A stretch of DNA of 6,577 nt, taken from the NCBI GenBank assembly GCA_903897475.1, contig CAIUBS010000096.1:1-6577 (forward strand). The letters are read 5' to 3'. The DNA comes from an uncultured Actinomycetes bacterium. Lineage in GTDB: Bacteria; Actinomycetota; Actinomycetes; Nanopelagicales; Nanopelagicaceae. Both the position numbers and the translations under genes were made by a program. This document shows, in pieces, positions 1 through 5,303 of the stretch. The first letter of the stretch is position 1. Each line of letters opens with the position of its first letter. The notes under the pieces were generated by a model. The model was not told the origin of the DNA, ran no database searches, and worked only from the letters and a program-made list of their open reading frames with translations.

Positions 1-1
1 T

Positions 2-814
2 AAAAATGTTAGTAAGGCTAATACCTGGAAAATCGGCGATAAGGTTGTAACAGAGACTGCTGCGGTAATAGATGTTAATTCACCACTATCTAGAGTAGGT
101 AAGTACAACTTAGATCCGGCTCGTAAAGGATTTGGCTATGGCGTAAATGGCGGCATGACTAGGTATGCCAAGGTTGCATCCCGCCTACTACATAAAATTC
201 CAGAGAGTATTTCATTTGATTTTGCAGCAATGACTGAGCCCTGTGCGGTGGCATATAGCTCAACAATTGCACCAGGTTTTATAAAACCTGGTGATCGGAT
301 AGTGGTTTTAGGGCCTGGTCCAATCGGTGTATTAAGTGTTGCTATGGCAAAACTTGCAGGTGCTGAAGTAGCTTTAGTTGGATTAGAAAAAGATCGAAAT
401 AGATTAAATATTGCTAAAGCTTATGGGTGCGAAGTAGTAATTGGTGATGCCACTGAGTGGGCAAAAACTGTTGATGGCTTAGGTGCAGATGGTGTTGTTG
501 ATGCTGCTGGAGTTAGTGCTTCCCTTAAGCATGCACTAGAGGTAGTTAGACCAGATGGTTGGATATCAAAGGTTGGTTGGGGCCCACAACCATTAGATTT
601 TTCATTAGATCCATTGGTTGCAAAAAATGTAACACTGCGTGGAACTTTTTCACATAACTGGCCAATGTGGGAGCGAGTACTTAGATTACTGGGAACTGGC
701 AAACTTGATTTAACACCAGTTCTAGGTGGAGTTTTTCCAATTACCAAATGGCAAGAGGCCTTTGAAAAAATGCAATCTGGTGAAATTTTAAAATCTGTGA
801 TTAAGCCTGAGTAA
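2..814 (+). CDS. Zinc-type medium-chain alcohol/polyol dehydrogenase, 5'-truncated by window edge
   Basis: The reading frame is open from base 2, so the gene starts before the window and the ATG at 155 is internal. About 270 residues are present and the family usually has 340-350, so roughly 75-80 are missing, including the expected catalytic Cys and His. Visible marks, numbered from base 2, are the GDKV/E segment of the GroES-like lobe (12-18), a GGMTRYA stretch (50-56) corresponding to the usual dGxfAEY, the TEP motif (78-80) whose Glu is a zinc or relay ligand in sorbitol/threonine dehydrogenases, and a GPGPIG Rossmann loop (104-109). These place it in the NAD(P)-dependent sorbitol / threonine / sugar-acid dehydrogenase group, oxidising a secondary alcohol of a polyol or sugar acid in the cytoplasm. 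Unusually, the structural-zinc cysteine loop contains no cysteine. It lies 4 bases before an SDR gene in an apparent operon. The substrate is unknown. Confidence 0.88.
   Translation, partial: KNVSKANTWKIGDKVVTETAAVIDVNSPLSRVGKYNLDPARKGFGYGVNGGMTRYAKVASRLLHKIPESISFDFAAMTEPCAVAYSSTIAPGFIKPGDRIVVLGPGPIGVLSVAMAKLAGAEVALVGLEKDRNRLNIAKAYGCEVVIGDATEWAKTVDGLGADGVVDAAGVSASLKHALEVVRPDGWISKVGWGPQPLDFSLDPLVAKNVTLRGTFSHNWPMWERVLRLLGTGKLDLTPVLGGVFPITKWQEAFEKMQSGEILKSVIKPE
270..293. repeat. Perfect 24-base palindrome inside the dehydrogenase gene
   Basis: The half CACCAGGTTTTA is followed directly by its exact reverse complement, giving a dyad with no mismatch and no spacer. As RNA it could form a hairpin with about 10 paired bases and a TA-rich tip. 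It encodes A-P-G-F-I-K-P-G-D just before the Rossmann fold, where only the PGD part is typical of the family. There is no T-tract after it, so it does not look like an intrinsic terminator. It could be a protein-binding site, an RNA structure, or a coding coincidence. Confidence 0.75.
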
Positions 815-818
815 AAAA

Positions 819-1586
819 ATGCGCTTAAAAGATAAAGTAATAATTATTACCGGTGCCACATCCGGAATTGGTAAAGCACTGACAGTTAGAGCTGTTGCCG
901 AAGGAGCAAAGGTATTAATTCATGGAATTTCTAAAGAGGATGGGCAAAAATTACTCGACCACTTAGGAAAAAGTGTTGCCCTCTGTATTGCAGATCTAGA
1001 AGATCTGTCTTCGCCAAAGAAAATAGTTGATTGTGCACTAGATGCATTTGGACAAATTGATGCGGTAGTAAATAACGCTGCCAGTATTGAAAGAAGTAAT
1101 TTACAGCAGATAACACCAGAGGCATTTACTAAAACTATAACCATCAATTTGCAATCAGCTTTATTTTTAGTTCAAGCAGCCTTTGCCCACCTTAAAAAAA
1201 CAGGCGGCAATGTTTTAAATATTGGATCTATCAATGCCTATACCGGTGAGTCATCTCTATTGGCATACAGCATAAGTAAAGCTGGATTGCAGACAATGAC
1301 TCGAAATCTAGCAAACGCACATGGTGTTGATGGCGTTAGATTTAATCTAATTAATCCAGGTTGGATATTGACTGATCGAGAGTATGCAGATCAAATTAAA
1401 AAAGGGTTGCCAGAAAATTGGCCAACTAAATTAGGACCAGAAAATATTCCATTTGGAAAGATGAGTACACCAGAGCAGTTAGCTTCTGCCTGCATTTACT
1501 GGTTAAGTGATGAGTCAAAACCATTTACTGGATCAATTGTTGATCTTGAGCAGTTCTCAATTATTGGCAGAAATCCAGAGAAGTAA
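819..1586 (+). CDS. Classical short-chain dehydrogenase/reductase (SDR), sugar-cluster type
   Basis: This 255-residue protein is the normal size for a classical SDR, a soluble NAD(P)-dependent oxidoreductase of hydroxyl/keto groups. It has the cofactor loop TGATSGIG (11-18), NNAA (85-88), and the full catalytic set Asn110, Ser137, Tyr150 and Lys154 (YxxxK as YSISK), followed by the NPGW turn (179-182). The C-terminus departs from the standard ending: the usual vDGG is replaced by VDLEQFSIIGRN (241-252). The start ATG lies 4 bases after the upstream dehydrogenase stop with no clear Shine-Dalgarno, so translation is probably coupled. Its stop overlaps the next start by one base (TAATG). Its place between a polyol-type dehydrogenase and a sugar isomerase suggests oxidation or reduction of a sugar, sugar acid or keto-sugar. 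The exact substrate and the NAD/NADP choice cannot be decided from sequence. Confidence 0.9.
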   Translation: MRLKDKVIIITGATSGIGKALTVRAVAEGAKVLIHGISKEDGQKLLDHLGKSVALCIADLEDLSSPKKIVDCALDAFGQIDAVVNNAASIERSNLQQITPEAFTKTITINLQSALFLVQAAFAHLKKTGGNVLNIGSINAYTGESSLLAYSISKAGLQTMTRNLANAHGVDGVRFNLINPGWILTDREYADQIKKGLPENWPTKLGPENIPFGKMSTPEQLASACIYWLSDESKPFTGSIVDLEQFSIIGRNPEK

Positions 1587-2482
1587 TGCCAAAGTTAGCT
1601 GCTTTTCCAAAGGGATTTATTAAGCAATTAGTCTCTGGACAAATGAGTATCTATGAGTGGATTAAGTTAGCTGATGAGTTACGAGTTGACGGTTTAGAGT
1701 TTTATAACAACTTCGCTGATGTTAAGGATTCAGGCGATTGGTCCAAGGTCAGAGCTGCAGTAGAAGATACTGGCATGGTCATTCCCATGATGTGTGCCTC
1801 CCCGGATTTTACAATTCCAGATGCTGCATTAAGAAAAAAGGAGGTAGAAAAAGAGATATATGCGATTGAGATGAGTGCAGCACTAGGTGCTAAGTATTGT
1901 CGAGTACTTTCTGGTCAGCGAAGAAAAGATATTACTCGGGAAGAGGGAATGAATTATGTAGTCGAATCCATTAATGCTTGCATCCTGGCAGCTGAAAGTT
2001 TGGGCGTTACTTTAATTATTGAAAATCACTATAAGGATGATTTTTGGACAGAGCCTGAGTTTGCGCAAATGATGGAGGTTTTTGTGGACTTGGTAAGCAG
2101 AATTAATTCCAAATCTTTTGGCGTTAATTTTGATCCTTCCAATGCAATCGCAGCGGGGGAAGAGCCACTTGAGCTACTTGAAAAGGTAAAGCATCGAGTG
2201 CTGACCATGCACGCATCCGATAGATATTTAGCTAATGGCACGATAGAGGATTTAAGAAGAACTGAAGGTGGAACTGCTGGCTACGTATCATTTTTTAAAC
2301 ACGGAGTAATCGGTAAAGGGCTAAATGATTACGATGCAATATTTAGAACGCTAAAGGAAGTTGGATTTGATAGCTGGATTTCGATTGAAGATGGCGTGGA
2401 TGGAATGGACCAAATGCATGAAAGTGCAGATTTTTTGCGAGAAAAAATTAAAAAATACTGGCCTACTTACCAGCCACGATAA
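1586..2482 (+). CDS. Sugar phosphate isomerase/epimerase-like TIM-barrel protein (AP endonuclease 2 / IolE-like fold)
   Basis: This 298-residue protein matches the xylose-isomerase-like TIM-barrel family, whose members isomerise or epimerise free or phosphorylated keto-sugars or dehydrate inosose, using a divalent metal. Expected metal-site residues sit at strand ends in the right order: Glu146 (IIENH), Asp183 (NFDPSN), His209 (MHASD) and Glu268 (ISIEDG), with a GKGLNDY loop (243-249) like the family's G-x-G-x-x-D/N-Y. There is no signal peptide. The start overlaps the preceding SDR stop by one base, with AGAGAAG shortly upstream as a reasonable ribosome site. Its last 20 bases overlap the convergent hydroxyacid dehydrogenase gene. 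Linked to two dehydrogenases, it probably interconverts a keto-sugar or keto-sugar acid made by one of them. 3-keto-sugar or inositol chemistry is an alternative that cannot be excluded. Confidence 0.85.
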   Translation: MPKLAAFPKGFIKQLVSGQMSIYEWIKLADELRVDGLEFYNNFADVKDSGDWSKVRAAVEDTGMVIPMMCASPDFTIPDAALRKKEVEKEIYAIEMSAALGAKYCRVLSGQRRKDITREEGMNYVVESINACILAAESLGVTLIIENHYKDDFWTEPEFAQMMEVFVDLVSRINSKSFGVNFDPSNAIAAGEEPLELLEKVKHRVLTMHASDRYLANGTIEDLRRTEGGTAGYVSFFKHGVIGKGLNDYDAIFRTLKEVGFDSWISIEDGVDGMDQMHESADFLREKIKKYWPTYQPR

Positions 2483-3368
2483 CATTATTTAGCGACTTAC
2501 CTTCTGCTAAAAGTTGTAGTTGAGATTCAATTAATCTTCTTGCCCTCTTCTCAAACGCTGAGGTATTTCCGCCAACATGTGGTGAGATTAAAACACCTTT
2601 AGCTTTCCAAAGTGGATGATCACTAGGAAGTGGTTCAGGATCAGTTACATCTAAAGCTGCAGTGATTCGACCTGAGTTTAACTCCTTAACCAATGCATCT
2701 GTATCAACAATTGGTCCTCGAGCCACATTAACTAGCAGTGAGCCGTCTTTCATTAAACTCAAGCGCTGAGCATTGAAAAGGTGTTTACTTTCTACAGTCA
2801 GCGGTAAAATCAAAATAACTACATCTAAAGTTGGAAGATGCTTATCAAGATTTGAGATTGCAATTGTATTATCTCGACCGCTTTGGGTGAATGGAATTAT
2901 CTCAACAGAAAAACCTGATAGCATTTTGGCAATTGTTGATCCAATTGAACCAAAACCAATAATTCCAATCTTCTTATCATTTATGGATTGATTCTTCACA
3001 TGAACCCAAGCAGACTTATCTTGATTTCGCACAAAATCTGGAAATCCTCGCAAAGAGGCAATTGTTAGCCCAACTGCTAATTCAGCGGTTGAATCATCAT
3101 GAATGCTCTTACCATTGCAAAGAGTAATTCCCTCTCTTACATATTCAATAGCATCGTCATAACCGGCATTTGGCATCTGTAAAACTTTCAGATTTTTCAT
3201 CTTTTTGGTTAACTCTAATGCAGCTCTTCCACCCATATAGGTCGGAACATAGAAGGTAATTTCAGATAAATCTGAGGTTTCTATAGGAGTGTTGATAGGT
3301 GATAATCTCTTAAACTTAGCCGGTACATTTAAATCATCCCATTGAGTCCAAATTACATGGTCTGACAT
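2463..3368 (-). CDS. D-isomer-specific 2-hydroxyacid dehydrogenase (glyoxylate/hydroxypyruvate reductase-like)
   Basis: This 301-residue protein has the full signature of the D-2-hydroxyacid dehydrogenase family, which reversibly reduces 2-keto acids with NAD(P)H. Visible parts are PNAGYDD (66-72), the Rossmann loop GFGSIG (138-143), NVARGPIVD (214-222) with substrate-binding Arg217, TDPEP (242-246) with Glu245, and SPHVGG (262-267) with catalytic His264. The Rossmann second strand ends in PFTQSGR (159-165) rather than an acidic residue, which hints at NADPH preference. At about 300 residues it fits the short GhrA/hydroxypyruvate-reductase-like forms rather than serine-pathway SerA with its ACT domain. 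It is the third gene of the minus-strand operon, and its ATG overlaps the FAH-family stop by one base. A role in reducing a glycolytic or sugar-acid-derived keto acid is likely; the substrate is unproven. Confidence 0.92.
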   Translation of the reverse strand: MSDHVIWTQWDDLNVPAKFKRLSPINTPIETSDLSEITFYVPTYMGGRAALELTKKMKNLKVLQMPNAGYDDAIEYVREGITLCNGKSIHDDSTAELAVGLTIASLRGFPDFVRNQDKSAWVHVKNQSINDKKIGIIGFGSIGSTIAKMLSGFSVEIIPFTQSGRDNTIAISNLDKHLPTLDVVILILPLTVESKHLFNAQRLSLMKDGSLLVNVARGPIVDTDALVKELNSGRITAALDVTDPEPLPSDHPLWKAKGVLISPHVGGNTSAFEKRARRLIESQLQLLAEGKSLNNVIVAGK

Positions 3369-4234
3369 TATTTGATCCGTTCATTTATATCTAATGGAGT
3401 AATTGTGACTTTATTTGTAAGTGTACCGATTTGATCAACAGTAATAGTTACAACATCCCCACTTTGTAGTGAAATATCAAGTGGTGGAACTATTCCGGTT
3501 CCAGTTGATAATAAGACTCCAACTGGAAAATGTTGACACCTAAATAAGTATTTTATTAAGTCTTCAAAAGTTCTATTTAAAGCTTTCAAAGAAGTTTCTG
3601 CCTGCCAGACAATCGATCCATTTCTTTCAATTTTTGCATAGATATCAAGTTTAGTATGGTCAACTATTTCCCAAATTGGTCTAATCATTGGCCCAACTGA
3701 ATTTGAACCATAGTAAATTTTGGCTTGAGAAAGGTAGAGTGGATTCTCTCCTTCAATGTTTCGAGAAGTCATATCATTACAAATACTCATTCCAATTAAT
3801 TCACCAAATTTATTTATTGCTATTGCTACCTCTGGTTCAGGAACTGAGGCGGTCGCATCTTCTCTTATGCCAACTTCGGCACCGTTCCCAACAGTTCTTC
3901 TAGCTGTGGCTTTGAAAAATAATTCAGGTCGGTCGGCCTCATAAACTAGTTGATAAACATCAGGAACACCGCTTTCCTCTTTTCTAGCATCCCTTGATCT
4001 TTGATAGGTAACTCCAGCGCCCCAAATTTCAGTATCTGCAGCAACCGGTGCTATTAATTTTCCTTTGATCTCCTTGTGGCTATCTGACTCATAAATTTTA
4101 CGAAATTCCGATAGCTGTAGCTTTAGCGCATCAGAAAGTGTTTTAACTCCAGGAATTTCAAAATACTGGCCAGCAATTTCTTTGACTAATTGATAACTCT
4201 CACTTTGAGTCTGGACAACTGCTAAATGGCTCAT
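3368..4234 (-). CDS. Fumarylacetoacetate hydrolase-fold enzyme, 2-keto-3-deoxy-sugar-acid dehydratase-like
   Basis: This 288-residue protein belongs to the FAH superfamily, whose members cleave or dehydrate keto-acid sugars using a divalent metal. The motif WGAGVTYQRSRDAR (71-84), then VYEADRPELFFKAT (97-110), VPEPE (131-135), CNDMTSRNIEGENP (152-165), Lys172 in QAK and STGTGIVP (243-250) are visible. Glu133, Glu135 and Asp154 are the likely metal ligands. The GVTYxRSRDAR block resembles KdaD/XylX-type 2-keto-3-deoxy-pentonate dehydratases more than the vGxNYxxHxxE block of ordinary FAH/diketo-acid hydrolases. It starts directly after the aldo/keto reductase stop (TAAATG, no spacer) with no visible ribosome site, so coupled translation is likely. 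In context it should act on a 2-keto-3-deoxy (or 2,4-diketo-3-deoxy) sugar acid derived from L-fucose or a related sugar. Family assignment is firm; hydrolase versus dehydratase is open. Confidence 0.9.
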   Translation of the reverse strand: MSHLAVVQTQSESYQLVKEIAGQYFEIPGVKTLSDALKLQLSEFRKIYESDSHKEIKGKLIAPVAADTEIWGAGVTYQRSRDARKEESGVPDVYQLVYEADRPELFFKATARRTVGNGAEVGIREDATASVPEPEVAIAINKFGELIGMSICNDMTSRNIEGENPLYLSQAKIYYGSNSVGPMIRPIWEIVDHTKLDIYAKIERNGSIVWQAETSLKALNRTFEDLIKYLFRCQHFPVGVLLSTGTGIVPPLDISLQSGDVVTITVDQIGTLTNKVTITPLDINERIK

Positions 4235-5230
4235 TTAGATTTCAATCCGATTAATTAATCCCGACTCCTCTAAAGCATTCCAGGCTGCTTCGGGAATACT
4301 TCGATCAAAATCTTCTATATTGGCAGTTAGTTCAGAAACGCTTCTTGAACCAGTAACTACACAAGTCACAGCAGGATGGCGTAGTGGGAACTGAATAGCT
4401 GCAGCTGTAAGCGGGATATGAAAATCTAAAAGCAGTTTTTGGATTTGCTTAACCTTCGCCAAAACTTCAGTAGTGACTGGTACATAGTTGTATGTGGCTT
4501 GTGGTGTTGGATTTGCGAGAACGCCTGAGTTATAAACTCCACCAACCATAACCCCAGTTTTCTTTCTTAGACACTCCTTGAACAATTCTTCTTGCGCCGA
4601 CTGATCCAATAGTGAATATCTCCCAGCAATTAAAATTATGTCTAGGTCCATTTCTTTTACTGCCTTGGTCGCATATGAGCAAATATTCATACCAACGCCA
4701 ACACCTTTTATAACCCCTTGCGATCTAAGCTCATCTAAAACTGGATATGAATTTTTAATTGCTTCATCAATTCGATCATCTGCATCATGAATTAATGCAA
4801 TATCAATTGAAGAGACTTTTAATCGCGTTAAACTCTCATCGATTGATCTGAGAATTCCTTCTCTGGAAAAATCAAAAATAGGAAAAATAGTTGGATCTAC
4901 TCCAATAAATGGTGCTAGTCCTTCAACTTTTCCTGCAATATCTTCAGGAGCAAACTTTTCAAGAACTCGACCAACTTTTGTTGAGATTACATAAGGCTTA
5001 TCGGTTTTACTAAGTGCAGAACCAATCATCTTCTCTGCATTTCCATGACCATATAGCGGTGCGGTGTCTATAAAGTTAATGCCAGAATCCAATGCAGCAA
5101 GAATGGTTTTTTGGCCCTCCTCATCAGATACCGCAGTGAATAACCCACCAAGCGGTGCTGAACCCAAGGCAAGCTTTGATACATACCTATCAATACGTGG
5201 GATTTTTACTAACTCGCTATGCCTGGCCAT
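4235..5230 (-). CDS. Aldo/keto reductase, L-fucose (D-threo-aldose 1-) dehydrogenase family
   Basis: From the ATG at 5230 the protein has 331 residues. It is a TIM-barrel aldo/keto reductase with the tetrad Asp55, Tyr60, Lys85 and His148 (FIDTAPLYG, STKVG, LIHDAD). FDFSREGILRSIDESLTRL, IAGRYSLLDQ, GGVYNSGVLA, YNYVPV and QFPLRHPAV, in that order, are hallmarks of the D-threo-aldose 1-dehydrogenase / L-fucose dehydrogenase subfamily. Such enzymes oxidise the anomeric carbon of L-fucose, L-galactose or D-arabinose to the lactone with NAD(P)+; pyridoxal 4-dehydrogenase is a close relative and the main alternative. A GTG six bases upstream is in frame, but a TATACT box lies so close that transcription would begin at about 5233. 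The ATG at 5230 is therefore the better start. It is the first gene of the minus-strand operon and is divergent from the SDR at 5304. Confidence 0.9.
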   Translation of the reverse strand: MARHSELVKIPRIDRYVSKLALGSAPLGGLFTAVSDEEGQKTILAALDSGINFIDTAPLYGHGNAEKMIGSALSKTDKPYVISTKVGRVLEKFAPEDIAGKVEGLAPFIGVDPTIFPIFDFSREGILRSIDESLTRLKVSSIDIALIHDADDRIDEAIKNSYPVLDELRSQGVIKGVGVGMNICSYATKAVKEMDLDIILIAGRYSLLDQSAQEELFKECLRKKTGVMVGGVYNSGVLANPTPQATYNYVPVTTEVLAKVKQIQKLLLDFHIPLTAAAIQFPLRHPAVTCVVTGSRSVSELTANIEDFDRSIPEAAWNALEESGLINRIEI

Positions 5231-5245
5231 TATCACAATAGTATA
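5230..5245 (-). promoter_or_regulatory. Candidate -10 box (TATACT) giving a near-leaderless aldo/keto reductase mRNA
   Basis: Read on the minus strand, TATACT at 5245-5240 is one base from the consensus TATAAT. Transcription six to seven bases downstream would start at about 5233, only about three bases before the ATG at 5230. No Shine-Dalgarno is present. At 17-base spacing the -35 position reads CATTAA, which is a poor match, so recognition would rest on the -10 box or an activator. This is a prediction from sequence only. Confidence 0.5.
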
Positions 5246-5252
5246 GGAAGGT

Positions 5253-5287
5253 GTTGAGATAGTTAATGGTGCTCAACTATTGAGATA
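5253..5287. promoter_or_regulatory. Candidate operator: three TTGAG half-sites between divergent genes
   Basis: TTGAGATA occurs at 5254-5261 and again at 5280-5287 in the same direction, 26 bases apart. Between them CTCAA at 5272-5276 is inverted, giving a short palindrome CTCAA-CTA-TTGAG (5272-5284) and a wider inverted pair GTTGAG (5253-5258) / CTCAAC (5272-5277). The array lies just upstream of the -10 box of the minus-strand operon and in the leader of the SDR gene, where one regulator could control both. No regulator gene is in the window, so the family is unknown. Confidence 0.4.
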
Positions 5288-5290
5288 AGC

Positions 5291-5298
5291 GGAAAGAG
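5291..5298 (+). promoter_or_regulatory. Ribosome binding site for the second SDR gene
   Basis: GGAAAGAG lies five bases before the ATG at 5304 and is purine-rich and partly complementary to the 16S rRNA tail. It supports that start and shows that this transcript has a leader, in contrast to the apparently leaderless divergent gene. A possible -10 box on this strand is TAGTAT at 5239-5244, which I regard as weak. Confidence 0.5.
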
Positions 5299-5303
5299 TT
5301 GTA

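Noticed and set aside
155..157. ATG at 155 as the true start of the first dehydrogenase
   Set aside because: The frame stays open to base 2 and encodes recognisable GroES-lobe residues (GDKV, GKYNL, GGMTRYA) upstream, so this Met is internal.
421..747. Minus-strand open frame of 108 codons opposite the first dehydrogenase
   Set aside because: Shadow of a conserved Rossmann-domain coding region. Ser/Pro/Thr-rich translation with no recognisable motif.
991..1007. Inverted repeat CAGATCT-AGA-AGATCTG inside the first SDR gene
   Set aside because: Seven-base arms formed by repeated Asp-Leu / Glu-Asp-Leu codons. Short, fully coding and plausible by chance in a window this size.
3499..3528. Nine-base inverted arms (TTCCAGTTG / CAACTGGAA) with a 12-base loop inside the FAH-family gene
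   Set aside because: About one such stem is expected by chance when variable loops are allowed. It lies over the conserved FPVGVLLSTGT coding region and has no T-tract.
3688..3944. Plus-strand open frames of 62-71 codons opposite the FAH-family gene
   Set aside because: They are antisense to a well-supported gene, have no ribosome site, and translate to low-complexity Leu/Ser-rich sequence.
4249..4260. Twelve-base palindrome GATTAATTAATC near the aldo/keto reductase 3' end
   Set aside because: Simple AT-rich sequence encoding Leu-Ile-Asn within the gene. No promoter or gap nearby to make it a plausible operator.
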